Source: Agapetus fuscipes (taxonomy: Eukaryota > Arthropoda > Insecta > Trichoptera > Glossosomatidae). From it: a stretch of 64,000 bases of DNA. Position numbers and translations under genes: made by a program. Positions 11,187-22,500 of the stretch are shown here, piece by piece. Where the stretch lies: contig OX637339.1 in the NCBI GenBank assembly GCA_951799405.1, forward strand, positions 4,340,001 to 4,404,000, given 5' to 3'. Position 1 is the stretch's first letter. Each line of letters starts with the position of its first letter. The notes beneath the pieces were generated by a model. That model was given only the letters and a program-made list of their open reading frames with translations, was not told where the DNA came from and did no database searches.

Positions 11187-12000
11187 AGTTGAGGTTCCTG
11201 CATGAGCGCGCCGCGGTCTCCCCGACAGACTTCCATCCGGCGGCGCGCCGTCCCAACCAGACTCTTAGTTCATGTTGTGATATATAACTCACGTTTGGTT
11301 GTTTCAACGTCAAATGACCGCCTGTCCAATTTCATAAATTGGAACATTGAAAAAGAACTTACAAAAAGCATAAAACTGAGTGAAGACGGGAGAGGAGAGA
11401 GTGTAATAGGAATTATTTATTTGTTTATAAGTATAATGCTGTTGTTATATCAAAAGTAAAGTGATGTATCCGTGGACGTATTGATACCTTAAAGGTAAAA
11501 CCGAATAAGTGACATATTAAGCCAACATGGGTTTCTCAGATAAATGCACCCTTTTTCCTATTTTCTACGAGAGAAAACACTAAGGAAGTGTGAAAATCCT
11601 GTAGGTTAGAAGTTCTTCATGAGCATTTCCTTGTTATATAAGTTTACTGACAATGAGAAGTTACACACAATAAAATGTTAAACTTATGCACAATTTCTTA
11701 AATCAGTGAATGAGCACTTATTCAGTTTTACCTTTAAAGTGGCGATATGTCTATAACCCTAAGTATAAAACTTGACCATTTAAAGTCTGCTGAAGCATTT
11801 TGCATAAATGTATGGAAATTAAAAGAGACACTGTTTTACTTTCCATATGTTTTTAGTCACATGATAGGTTTGAGTTAAACAGTGAAGTTTGTGTACTCAG
11901 GGTCCTGGTTTGTAAGATGCCTTCCTCTTCAGTTCCAATGTTGTTTATGTGAAAGTCATACTCAAGTGCATTTTACAAATAAACATTTTTTCTAAGAATT
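11187..12000 (+). other. Probable SSR1 3' untranslated region
   Basis: Runs from the SSR1 stop to a poly-A signal AATAAA near 11978, followed by a T/GT-rich stretch. It contains a MITE. An earlier AATAAA near 11669 could be used instead. Confidence 0.55.
11493..11733. mobile_element. MITE in the SSR1 3' UTR, 241 bp core
   Basis: Arms AGGTAAAACCGAATAAGTG and CACTTATTCAGTTTTACCT match 18 of 19 as inverted repeats, each bordered by TTAA (11489-11492, 11734-11737). TTAA suggests a piggyBac-type TSD. However the second copy (45760-46729) shares flanking bases beyond TTAA, so TTAA may be part of a longer inverted repeat. Confidence 0.7.
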
Positions 12001-12401
12001 TTGTTTTGTTTTTTCATAAGTGTGAAATGAACTCAGCACATTAATTGACATAGAAAATTTAGTGACATCACATGACCGGGTTGCTAGGGATAAGACAGTT
12101 ATTCATTACCAAGAATGGTAGTCCCATAAAATTGAGACATTTTAAAGAATTCTAAATTGAAATTCGTGCTAAGTCCATTGTAAGTGTGCCAATTTACAGC
12201 AAAAACAAAGGTAAGTGTGGCTTGAAATGGTATTTGCACTCCTTTTAGCCTGACTTTCAAACTGCCATCTCGGATAAATTTGAGGTATACTTTCAATATT
12301 AATATCTCAGCTCTAGGTTGTCCACGGCTGAACAAAGGACTCACCAATTTCTATCTGTAATGTACACTTTTTAACTATTTATAACCAGAGGCTTTGTGCG
12401 A

Positions 12402-12599
12402 CCCTGACCAGGTCCAAAGTCTCAACGGGCGTCGGTAGATCGTATTGTATCTATTTGAAGATAGAATACAATAAAACATGGCGGCTTTGACACATTTGTA
12501 TGGTCCAGCGATCAGCTGTTCCGTGTTATATTACGTTATATCTTACAATAGATACGGTAAAATCTACCGAAGACGTGATAGAGACTTCAGGCCCAGGTC
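12402..12599. mobile_element. Foldback element, about 198 bp
   Basis: Nearly the whole interval is two opposed arms: 'CGTCGGTAGATCGTATTG' on the left mirrors 'TACGGTAAAATCTACCG' on the right, with 'AAAGTCTC' and 'GAGACTTC' at the ends. Related arms occur at 61925-62300. Confidence 0.6.
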
Positions 12600-13176
12600 A
12601 TTATCTAGCTGACAGAAAGCCATCCCACACCGAGTTTCTGGTGTATACTTTAATTAGAAATAAAACCACCAGATCCCCATACAAACACAATCAATATATA
12701 TTTTAATTATTGGTACATTTACAATGTAATAAAAATTCAAATGCTATCCTTAACAACTATTATAAATTATACCACCAGATTTAGGGTGACACAAGCTAAT
12801 ACATATATTTTGCGTAAAATATGTCATTTGAGAATATTCCATGCTGATAAACTGCCATAACTCAAAAAGAGTTAATAATAAAATGAGAGGTATATGAAGC
12901 ACCCAATATTATTTCAATGAAATGTCTACAAGAAAGAAGCTACCTCAAGAATATTATAAGTTCTCCAATAACAGTATCTAGTACTATCCGAAAAGTGCAA
13001 TTATTAACCTTGAAATGGAATAATAATTTGTAAATACGTCAAACAACCCACGATAACTCCAGTTTAAATCTGCCCTTGGAGCTAATTTATCCGAATTTGA
13101 CACTTCTTGACTTGTGGCATCCTAGATCTGAGAATAAAAATATATTTAAATAAATTTAAATGCAGGTTAAATTGTC
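12600..13176. other. Intergenic DNA between SSR1 and EMC8, no repeat recognised
   Basis: Should hold the EMC8 3' UTR (minus strand). No clear polyadenylation signal for it can be picked out with confidence. The flanking 12001-12401 is likewise featureless. Confidence 0.5.
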
Positions 13177-16100
13177 CTATGCATACATCTTCATCAGTTG
13201 ATCTATCTGCGTGTTGATGGAGTTGTTGGCCCAGTCTTGTGTGATGTCGTCCAGATGATTATCGTAGTCTACCAGAGACTTGTAGGCAGAACTCTTCAGT
13301 AGTCTAGTGACACAGTCTACCGTGTTGCCATCTGCAAGAACATGGTACATCAATTACAATGATTGAGGTAGAAAATCCGCAGCAACATTATATTTGTTAC
13401 TCGGATCACACGGAATCTATAATTGCTAAGACGTATTGACATTTAAGGCTTATACTGAATGCAAGTCCACAGGTAGACATGTGTAAGTTTGTGCTTACAC
13501 ATGCTGCATGTGCACTTACCAAAGAAGATGAACTCAATGAACGATGGGTGTAAGGAGGCAGACACTCAGATCCGCAGGCGATTGAGCAATCAATTTAGTT
13601 CAGCCGCGTCGTAAGATTCGTACCAATTTTGGAGACTGCTCTTTCCATGTTGCGGGTCCGGTGGAGTGGAACAGACTGCCACCTGGAGTGAAGAACTCCA
13701 AATCTATGGGTGTATTTCACAAAGCACTCAAGACACACTTGTTTAAAAAGTCTTATTCGTGATCGGAGAGGGCCCTTGAGGTGTGACACACACAAAACGG
13801 CGTTCTCATAATTTGTAATTTAAAATAAATAAGCTGATGATATAATAGTAAATTTCATAAACATGATGAACAGTTCATCCCTAAGAAGCCCGTCCAGAAG
13901 CTCCAGATCCCACAGACCACGGCAACAGATCCCAGAAAGCAGCTCTCCAGGTCATCCTCAATCATCATGCAGAGACAGTGCCTCCTGAAGACATTGCTTA
14001 TTTGCCAACGAATAAAATGTTGAGAATAATGTAAATTCTCGCATAATGGTTCGTCTAATATTCATAAGTGTAGTTAACATTAAACGCTAATGGCTTACCA
14101 ACTATGACGTTGTTGGGGTCTTGAGTCTTCCACTTCCCATCGTTGTACTGAGAGACCTTGAGGGCCACGTCGTCCAGATTCAGCGAGAACCTCCGATTGT
14201 CAATCTGCCGAGAAGAAAAATAATTCAAGACGGTTATCGTCAAGCAGAATTTCAGAGGTAAAATAACATTTAAAATAAAATGCTTACATCATGTTAATTC
14301 TATAAACCAGAAAGGTGCATAGCATTTCAGAAGGTAGGCAGCAGTGGAATTTTTTATATATTTTTTAGTGTTGATCTGTTAACACAGTGAAAGTCCATTT
14401 TTATAAATATTAATGAAAAATTCAAATGGTAAAACATGGTTTTAATTCACTTTATTATTTTTGTTTTTGCTCGAACATTTTCGCCTAATGAGGCATCTTC
14501 AGGAGCAGAATGATTACAAATATATTTTTATAAAATAATTTTCAAAACCTATTTTTTATTGTTCTACTCAATTTTTTATACAAACACAGTGTTTCAAGGT
14601 CTTAGTTATACAACCAAACTACATAATTCTTTTAAAATTTAAAACCGGACCGGTCTGTAGTCTAGTGGAAACGCTTCAGACTCGTAAATGGAAGGTTGTG
14701 GGTTCAAATCCCAGCGGAGGACAACAAATATATCATTTATATTTTCTTAAATATAGTCTTTGCTGGGTGAAAAATTTGTATACCGTTACCAAAGACTGGT
14801 CACCAAAAGTCCATCCAGCCTTACAGCAACTGGGTCTTGCTTGAGAATCGGCGCTTTGTAGCGATCACCAAGCTCATAAACTACACCTCTGCGGCACTAC
14901 AAGTGTCATAGACCCCTAGAGTCTCTGAAATCTAGGGAGTCTTCCGCACAGGATTTATTTAAAAAAAAAAACATAAAAACCATTAAGTAAGTAGGTATAT
15001 TTATTTACCACGACAAACAGTGCAGAAGGGAAGAAGTCGGCTATCTTGTCTGCGATGCGGGCAGCGGGCGCCTTCTCTACAGTGTTGTCCTTGATGTTGT
15101 CACTGGCCGCGTAGTAGCCCACCACCATCAGCCCTGCGGCCTGGGCGAGGGCGTCAATCTGAAACCACCACAGACAAATAATTATACTTGAAGGTATTGA
15201 TTGTAGAGGCATTCACTTTGCCATAAATAAATAAGATAAAAACAATTTAAATATTAAAAATTACAAACCAAAAACAATTTGTATACGGTAACGGGGCGAG
15301 TGAAATTTACTAATGTAAGACCGGTTACGAAAACAATGTTTCCATCATCAGGTATGAAATATTAAAAACCGAATAACATAAAATTAGTGCATCATTCCTG
15401 TAAGGACTGGGAGTAGTGGAGGGTGAAAGGGGTGAGGACGGGAACAGAGCGCTGGGATTGCTGGTGATACTAATCTAATCTAATCTAATCTAAGTTGCAA
15501 AGATATGTTACATTGGAGATTCACATTACATGCATTCTCACAACCAGACACGTACAAGTTCGCGCTTGCACATGCCTCATGTGAACCTACAACATAAAAA
15601 CCAAATCTCAAATGGACATACACCCGCAACTCTTGCCGTCCTTCCCTGAGACAGGGGTGACATTGGCAAAGTGAACCATTTTTACAGCATGGGTGGTCAG
15701 CCGCATACCAACCTATAAGTCAGGGAACACACACACACGACAAATTACATTTTATACATCACTAAATAATAATCTCCAAATACAAAATATCCATTTACAA
15801 ATAAAACAAATTCCAATTTAATAAACCCTAGCCGCCAACATTACAGATCAACCGCCATTTCTTTCTGTCCTTACATACTTCTTTCATTTCCTCCAGAGTC
15901 ATAATTTTCTTCATACAGGCTCTTCTTTTATTATGACTCTGGATATTCCATTCATTCGCAATTTCGGATATTTGGTCCATCCATACCTTTCTCGGTCTTC
16001 CTCTACCACGACATCCATCTATTCTACCAACATATACTTTCTTCGTCAGTCTTTCCTCATTCATTCTCTCCATATGCCCAAACCATCTTAACAAACTTCT

Positions 16101-16795
16101 TTTAATCTAAACAAACTTCTTCAATTATTATTATTGTTTCTTCCCTATTTAATTAATTCCCAATTAAATAATTTTTGTTACCTAAAATAATCTTAAGTTG
16201 CAATGATATATTACATTTGAGATTCATATAAAATGCATTCCCACAAGCAGACATGTATAAGTTTGCGCTTACACATCCATGCCGCATGTGGACTTACAAT
16301 AGAAAAACCCAATCTCAAATGAACGTATGCCCTGCAACTCTTGCCGACCTTCCCTAAAAAAAGGGGTGACATTTTCAAAGTGAACCATTTTTTACAGTAT
16401 GGGTAGTCAGCCTCATACCAACCTGCAAGTCAAGGAATGCGAAACCCTTAGCGGATAACGTGGCAATAAGTTGTACTATATGTGAAGCTTAGTTGCGTTT
16501 GCTTACTGCATACTTGGTCAGTATCATATGTGAGAACAGGATGTCATGCATGTATTAAATTAATGAATAGGCGTGAACCTACCTGTGACAGAGCTACCTC
16601 CACCATTGGAGTGACATGTAGACACTGATGGAACAGCGGTATTACATCCACGATGGTGATCTTGTGGTGCTTCTGCTGCTCTTTGGTCTTGTCGCTGTCC
16701 GCCAGCAGTACTCCGTTCAAGGCACAATGAGGATACTTGGCTGCGTGCATCATAATCTTGGCATACGACTTGCAAGTGAATGTTACGACCACCAT
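13177..16795 (-). CDS. EMC8: ER membrane protein complex subunit 8/9
   Basis: EMC8/EMC9 are cytosolic subunits of the ER membrane complex, which inserts tail-anchored and multipass proteins. Exons in transcript order: 16583-16795, 15009-15158, 14099-14204, 13177-13331, all GT-AG with matching phase, giving 207 aa (family about 205-210). The sequence starts MVVVTFTCKSYAKIMMHAAK and contains the UPF0172/MPN-like features NGVLLAD, VDVIPLFHQCLHVTPMVEVA, GYYAASDN and ADKIADFFPSALFVVV, ending IDQLMKMYA. The MPN-type metalloprotease residues are absent, as expected. Insects usually have one gene for the vertebrate EMC8/EMC9 pair, so the symbol is nominal. It is divergent from LENG1 and convergent with SSR1. 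Confidence 0.95.
13425..13520 (-). repeat. TTAGA-tail repeat fragment
   Basis: Carries the tail-proximal half only, 'GACATTTAAGGCTTATACTG' through 'CACATGCTGCATGTG'. Confidence 0.6.
13555..13835 (+). pseudogene. CR1/L2-like LINE 3' end (tail type 1)
   Basis: Plus-strand frame reads RTNFGDCSFHVAGPVEWNRL, PPGVKNSKSMGVFHKALKTH then LFKKSYS and stop, the usual C-terminus of CR1/L2/jockey polymerases (GDRAF.VAGP..WN.LP). After the stop comes CCCTTGAGGTGTGACACACA and a short AT tail. That tail is shared with one form of SINE-A. Confidence 0.75.
13880..14065 (+). repeat. Degenerate hammerhead-like repeat
   Basis: Contains CTCCTGAAGACATTGC ... GCCAACGAATAAAATGTTGA, a decayed version of the motif at 58698-58739. 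The same block has AAGCCCGTCCAGAAGCTCCA and ACAGACCACGGCAACAGATC, antisense matches to the element at 28600-28720. Confidence 0.5.
14395..14560 (-). ncRNA. Hammerhead-like motif with perfect outer stem
   Basis: Minus strand 14507-14468 reads UGCUC, CUGAAGA, U, GCCU-CAUU-AGGC, GAAA, AUGUU, C, GAGCA. UGCUC pairs perfectly with GAGCA (stem I), GCCU with AGGC (stem II), and CUGAAGA plus GAA are the hammerhead core. UUC would be the cleavage triplet. One unpaired U separates the core from stem II, unlike a textbook hammerhead, so activity is uncertain. An AT-rich tail with 'ATAAAGTGAATTAAAACC' follows. Confidence 0.55.
14645..14965 (+). mobile_element. SINE-A with tail type 2
   Basis: tRNA-like head with 'TAGTCTAGTGGAAACGCTTC' and 'GGGTTCAAATCCC', body ending 'GATCACCAAGCTCATAAA', then 'CTACACCTCTGCGGCACT' ... 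'CTTCCGCACAGGATT' and poly-A. The last part matches the R1-like LINE end at 50545-50655. Confidence 0.8.
15474..16112 (-). mobile_element. 5'-truncated LINE: RT C-terminus plus TTAGA-tail 3' UTR
   Basis: On the minus strand a coding end (15828-16094: [54 protein letters not shown], stop) is followed by about 60 bp of AT-rich spacer, then a complete TTAGA-tail repeat ending in (TTAGA)4 at 15474. FGHMERM...RGRGRP is the usual C-terminal signature of several non-LTR retrotransposon polymerases. This copy shows the repeat to be the LINE's 3' UTR. Confidence 0.8.
16185..16510 (-). repeat. TTAGA-tail repeat, then a SINE-B 3' tail on the plus strand
   Basis: 16185-16435 is a near-complete minus copy. 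16440-16510 carries 'GGATAACGTGGCAATAAG' and 'ACTATATGTGAAGCTTAG', the 3' end of SINE-B. Confidence 0.7.
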
Positions 16796-17236
16796 TTTGA
16801 ATGGAATGTATAAGCTGATATAAAAAATCTAAGCTTTTTGTATATTATTTAATGAGATTGCAATAAATTTTCTACGATTTCTACTTTCTTGTTTAAAAAT
16901 GATTTTAGTTCACGTTAAATTTATATTGATTTGACAGTTTAATGACAGGTAATTTTTGTCTATGGTTTGAAATAATAGACAAGAATGATTAGAGACCACA
17001 GAGAACAATATGCGTTCGTTTTGATACTTATATTTTTTCCATTTGAAAAATACCTACTTGAAAAATCCTAGCTGTGGTCATGAAGTTGAACAGCCATAAT
17101 CTAAAAATACGATCAATGATTTTGATGTTTGTTTTGTTGAATTTTTAACAATGATTTTTAATTAAATTTTATTTACTTATCTCAAGAATAAAATTATCCA
17201 CAGAGCGATTGATTGGCTTAAAATTATAAAATCAAG
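16796..17236. promoter_or_regulatory. Head-to-head intergenic region EMC8 / LENG1
   Basis: 441 bases lie between the two divergent start codons, so this is a probable bidirectional promoter. It is AT-rich; no TATA box or known site can be assigned by eye. Confidence 0.6.
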
Positions 17237-18838
17237 ATGAATATCTTACCAAAGAAGAGGTTAGTATATTTTTACCTGAACTGGATAATCTATAATAATA
17301 GCTGTAAACTATTGACATTCATGATTCACATTTTAATGCATGCCCACAAGCAAACAAGTGTGAGTTCGTGCTCACTTATGCTGCATGTATACTTTACAAA
17401 ATAAGACCCATCTCACAAATGAACATAAGCCCTGAAACTCTCGATGACTGTCCGTGAAACAGGAATGAAATTGGCAAAAGTGAACCAATTTTTATAGAAT
17501 CGGTGGTTAGCCTCAAAATAACTAAAGTGAATAAGCAATTAAGGCACTATCAGCTTTAATTCACATTATTCATAATTTTGTTTTATTGTCTGGTAGATTC
17601 TGATCTAATGCACTCAGCACTTAAAAAAAAGGATGTTTTTTTCATCCGACTGGGGTTTTTAGCAACCAATAGTAAAGTATTAGTTTGCCTTTAATGTGGC
17701 GTAGAGCAGTCACAATTTTTTGTCTTTGTTATTCGTGTGAATACAGTCTTAAAAAATTGTATAAAATTTTAGGTGGCACGTCCGGACTAAGGATAACATC
17801 GCAAGAGTTAGACGTGACGAAGCACAGGCAGAGAAAGAGGAACAAGAACGACAACGAAGAATACAGCAAGCTGACAGGGAGGCCAAACTCGACGTCTTAC
17901 GGAAGAAAGCTCGGGAATCCAATCAATACGAAGATGAAACATCAGATACCAAAAGCATAAGTCCCAAAGATTCTAATCAAAATGAAGAAACTATTTTGAA
18001 TACGGAAGGGGAAATAAACGAGAGAGTTGGAAGCAAGAACCACATCAACTTCTTCTCCGATATTGAAGAGGGAAAAGTTGATTATTCAAAACCGAATAAA
18101 GAGCACGAAAAAGAGGTGAAAGAAGAAAAGGAAAAGTATGAAAAACAGATTGGGTGTTTGACGTATCTTGGGCAGGATACGAATGAAGCTTTGGGGAAGA
18201 GGAATTGGTATGATGTTTTACCGGAAAGAGTGACAGGGAAAGAGAGATCGTCGCAAGTGAAAGAGACTTATGATAAACTTGTAGTGAAAGATAGAGAAGG
18301 AAATATCAAACCTCCGGATTTAACGGTGGGGTCAAAGTGGAAAGAAGCGAATGATCCGTTGAATATAATCAAACAGCAGATTTTGATTGAAGATAAAAAT
18401 TCTAAAACACTGAAAACAAATACAGAAATGACTTTGATTAATGAATCTTCATTGTTAAAACGTAAATTTGAAGAATATAAACCGATTATGGGGAAAGTAT
18501 CTAAAGCTAAAAGGAAACGGAAAGATAAAAAAGCTAAAAAGGATAAAAGGCATAAGAAACATAAAAAGAGGAGATCTCGGTCGAGTAGTGAAGATAGTGA
18601 AGATGATGCTGATGATAAAAAGCGAAAGTTGGAGTTGTTGAGGCAAGAAAGATTGAAGAGGGAGACTGAAGAAAGGTTGAAGACTGCAGCTTTGTTGGCT
18701 AAGCTATCAGGGCAGCCTGTTGAGCCGAGTTCTTCTACGAGAGAGGAGCGACCTGTGACTTCTGTTAAACAAAAATATAATTCACAATTTAATCCTGAAA
18801 TAGCCAAACAGAATTATGATAATGTTAGATATAAATAA
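17237..18838 (+). CDS. LENG1: LENG1 homologue (leukocyte receptor cluster member 1)
   Basis: Two exons, 17237-17259 and 17773-18838, encode 362 aa (human LENG1 264). The start [20 protein letters not shown] is almost the same as human and forms the CIR-type N-terminal domain; RRDEAQAEKEEQERQRRIQQ continues a charged helix. Further matches are HINFFSDIEEGK (about residue 100), LTYLGQDTNEA (about 136) and YNSQFNPEIAKQNYD near the end. A Lys/Arg-rich run at about 245-275 (AKRKRKDKKAKKDKRHKKHK) looks like a nuclear targeting region. Function is poorly known; related proteins are linked to the spliceosome, which is inference here. A poly-A signal AATAAA lies at 18876. Identity is firm. Confidence 0.94.
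17310..17520 (-). repeat. TTAGA-tail repeat in the LENG1 intron
   Basis: Copy lacking the pentamer tail; 'TTCATGATTCACATTTTAAT' through 'GATGACTGTCCGTGAAAC'. Confidence 0.65.
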
Positions 18839-19562
18839 AAGATATTGTGTTTTTTATGTACTTATATAAATTTTGAATAAAACTACAAATTATATTGTTT
18901 TGTTGCTTTATTTCAATGTAAGCGTTCCGTAGAAATGAATATGAGTAGTGAAGGAGTTAAAGGTATGGGAAACTCCATTTCAAGTGAAGTAATTGGCGCA
19001 AGGCCCTAATTTGTAAACATAAGTAGATAGAACATGCCACACAGGACCCTTTCGGAGACAACGCAGAAAAAGGTTGCACTGTATATAAAGCTCGGTTGCT
19101 TCGCTTATATCGAAACATAAAATCATTACCACATCGTTTCCATACATTTATCTCATTTTAGAAAAAACATCTGGACTGCCGTATTTGATTCTAAATCATG
19201 TGATTTACGTTATTTATCTTTCTTTTGGATACAAAAAAAAAATTGTAGGTAAAAATTTATATAGGTAGTTATTTTTATTGGTATGCGTAATTTTTATACC
19301 TGACATCACCATCATGATGTGTCAAAAAGTTGAGGTTATGTTGTTCAATGTTTTCGTAATGCTAATCCAAAGTACTCTGTGATCCAAAGTAAAAAAAAAA
19401 AATATGTGTCATCAAAGTATTGAAACAAGTTTACAAAACGTTGAAATTGATAAATAAAGAAATGTGATCAATGAACACTATTTTTTTTTATTGTAATTGT
19501 TTTTAAATATTGACTGGTACATTACTGACAAAAGTGAAGAATTGTGTCCAAAAGCTGCACCG
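18839..19562. other. Intergenic DNA LENG1 - zinc-finger gene
   Basis: Contains the LENG1 3' end (AATAAA at 18876) and a degenerate SINE-B tail near 19040-19110 (GGACCCTTTCGGAGACAACG). The rest is unique-looking and should include the zinc-finger gene promoter. Confidence 0.5.
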
Positions 19563-22500
19563 ATGTTTTCCACAACAGGTAGGTACACACTTGTAGAATA
19601 CTATTGTAGATTTGTTTAAGAAAATCCGATTTGTTTTTAATGATAGATTTGTATATTTGTAGAAACCAATGAGATGGAGCATGCTGATGGCATTGTGTTG
19701 ACCACTGATGATCCCTCCTACGTTTTCTTAGCCGCAGATGATGACGATGATTCTGTAAGTCGCATTTTATTATTCATGGATTTGAGATTCGGGTTTTTAT
19801 ATTGCAGGATTACATTGCATGTTTAAGCGCGAACTTAAACATGTCTGTTTTGTGAAAATGCATGTAATACGAATCTCTAATGTTACTTATATTTTGCAAC
19901 TTAGATTAGATTAGATGGAATACTTGATGATAATATGAGCCTTCAGTTCTGATCTAATCTAACCTAATCTAAGCTGCAAAGATATGTAACATTGGGGATT
20001 CACATAATATGCGTTTTCACTAACAGACACATATAAGTTCACGCTTGCCTAAGCCGCATGTGAACCTTCAACATAAAAACACAAATCTCAAATGAACATA
20101 CACCCTGCAACTCTTGCAGACCTTCCCTGGAACAGGGGTGACATAGGCAAAGTGAACCATTTTCTACAGTATGGGTTGTCAGCTGCATACCAACCTATAA
20201 GTCAAGGAACATGCCCAATAAATAACATTTTTACAATCAACATTTTGAATGTATTAATTGCTTGTATTCCTTGACTGGTAGGTTGGTATGCGGCTGACCA
20301 CCCATACTGTAAAGAATGGTTCACTTTGCCAATGTCACCCCTGCTTCAGGGAAGGTCGGCAAGAGTTGCAGGGCTTATGTTTATTTGAGATTGGGTTTTT
20401 TATATTGTAGTTCCACATGCGGCATGTGTAAGCGCGAAATTATGCGTGTCTGCTTGTGGGAATGCATTTAATATGAATCTCAAATGATACATATCTTTGC
20501 AGCTTAGATTTAGATTTAGATTTAGATTTAGTTCTGATCTAATCTAACCTAATCTAAGCTGCAAAGATATGTAACATTGGGGATTCACATAATATGCGTT
20601 TTCACTTACAGACACATATAAGTTCACGCTTGCCTAAGCCGCATGTGAACCTTCAACATAAAAACACAAATCTCAAATGAACATACACCCTGCAACTCTT
20701 GCCGACCTTCCGTGGAACAGGGGTGACATAGACAAAGTGAACCATTTTCTACAGTATGGGTGGTCAGCTGCATACCAACCTAGAAGTTGAGGAACATGCA
20801 CAATAAATAACATTTTTACAATCAACATTTTGAATGTATTAATTGCTTGTATTCCTTGACTGATAGGTTGGTATGCGGCTGACCACCCATACTGTAAAAA
20901 ATGGTTCACTTTGCCTATGTCACCCCTGCTTCAGGGAAGGTCGGCAAGAGTTGCAGGGCTTATGTTTATTTGAGATTGGGTTTTTATATTGTAGGTCCAC
21001 ATGCGGCATGTGTAAGCGCGAAATTATGCGTGTCTGCTTGTGGGAATGCATTTAATATGAATCTCAAATGATACATATCTTTGCAGCTTAGATTTAGAAC
21101 AAATAATCCATATAAGCACCAAAAACAAATACAAAATTCTAATTTTAAAAACCCTAGCCCTAGCCGCCAACATTACAGATCAACCGCCATTTCTTTCTGT
21201 CCTTACATACTCCTTTCATTTCATCCAGAGTCATAAACTATTTCATACAAGCTCTGCTTTTATTATGGCTGGATATTCCATTCATTCGCTATTTCAGAAA
21301 TTTGGTCAGTCCATATCTTTCTACCTGATGGTTATAAGTATCGCCTTTTAGTTGATAAATGGTATCGCCGTAAAAAAATAGTTTTTTTTTCTTGTGTGTG
21401 TCGATTAACGACTTCGAGTGTTTTTCATAAAAACTGATAATCTCTATTGGATTCTAGATTAATTAGAAAAAGGAATATATCAAAATACAAGTTACTGCAA
21501 ACAAGCATGAAGTGAGGATATAATTATATAATAAAACAACATCCCATTTTTTCCAATGTCTAATAATGAATATAAATAAACATGTCCCCAATCCCTTTAC
21601 TACAACTAAATGACAGAGAAGATCTTTGTTCTCTTTCTTACTAATTACCTTACCATTTTCATTAGTAAGTTGAAACAGATATATAATGTGTATTTTTGTT
21701 AAAATAATATCTAGTCCACAGACATCATAAGTCAACGTTTATATGAAATATTTGTTGCTAATGGTTTTTTCCTTTTTTGGTTCCCGAATATTATTTTCCA
21801 TGTGTTACCAATTTGATCGAAACTGACAAAAATCTGGCATCCCAATGTAATTTTTCGCGTATGGCGACTCTTTGATGCAGTATGGACAACACAACAAACT
21901 AATCTGCCATTCTGAGAGGATCTACGTCTCAGTTGTGAATTTGTCGTGAGTGTTTTGAGTGGGATCTAGCTTGGAATCAAGGTAAATATTGAAATATGTT
22001 GTCAGTTATGTATTTTCTACTTAGATCTATTAATGCTTCTAAATATTATATGTGTTTTATCGTCGCTGGCATTATCAATTTTCAAATAAAACAATCTTAA
22101 GGTTATGTCGTGCTTTGTTTTTATTCACGATCGTTACCGTATGTTACCATTTGATATTGATGTGTTATGTGTAACATTTGAGAAATTAAAAGCACTTTGG
22201 TGCTCATGTCTTTTGACGATTACGCGCACGAGTTGGCACTCTAACGGTTAATGATCAAACTGACGAAAGAAAAAAAAATGTTTTACTGGCTAATCTAACA
22301 ATTTGAACTTAATCATTTTGTTTTAGATTTTCTATAAATTGTTTGAGTTACCAGTATAACTAAATGGAATTTTTTGTAAGGTTGATCATGAAACTACTAC
22401 TCTAGCAAATCTAGATGGAATAAACCGTAAATGGCTTTGAGGAAGTTAATCACTAGTACTCTTGTTTTCAGATGCCACTAACTAATTCCGAAAAGCAAAA

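Noticed and set aside
15474..15500. Telomere-like repeat (TTAGG family)
   Set aside because: The pentamer is TTAGA, always attached to the same LINE 3' UTR and only 2-4 units long.
18268..18807. Minus-strand ORF of 179 codons across LENG1
   Set aside because: It is the antisense shadow of the Lys/Glu-rich LENG1 exon; hydrophobic composition is an artefact of that.
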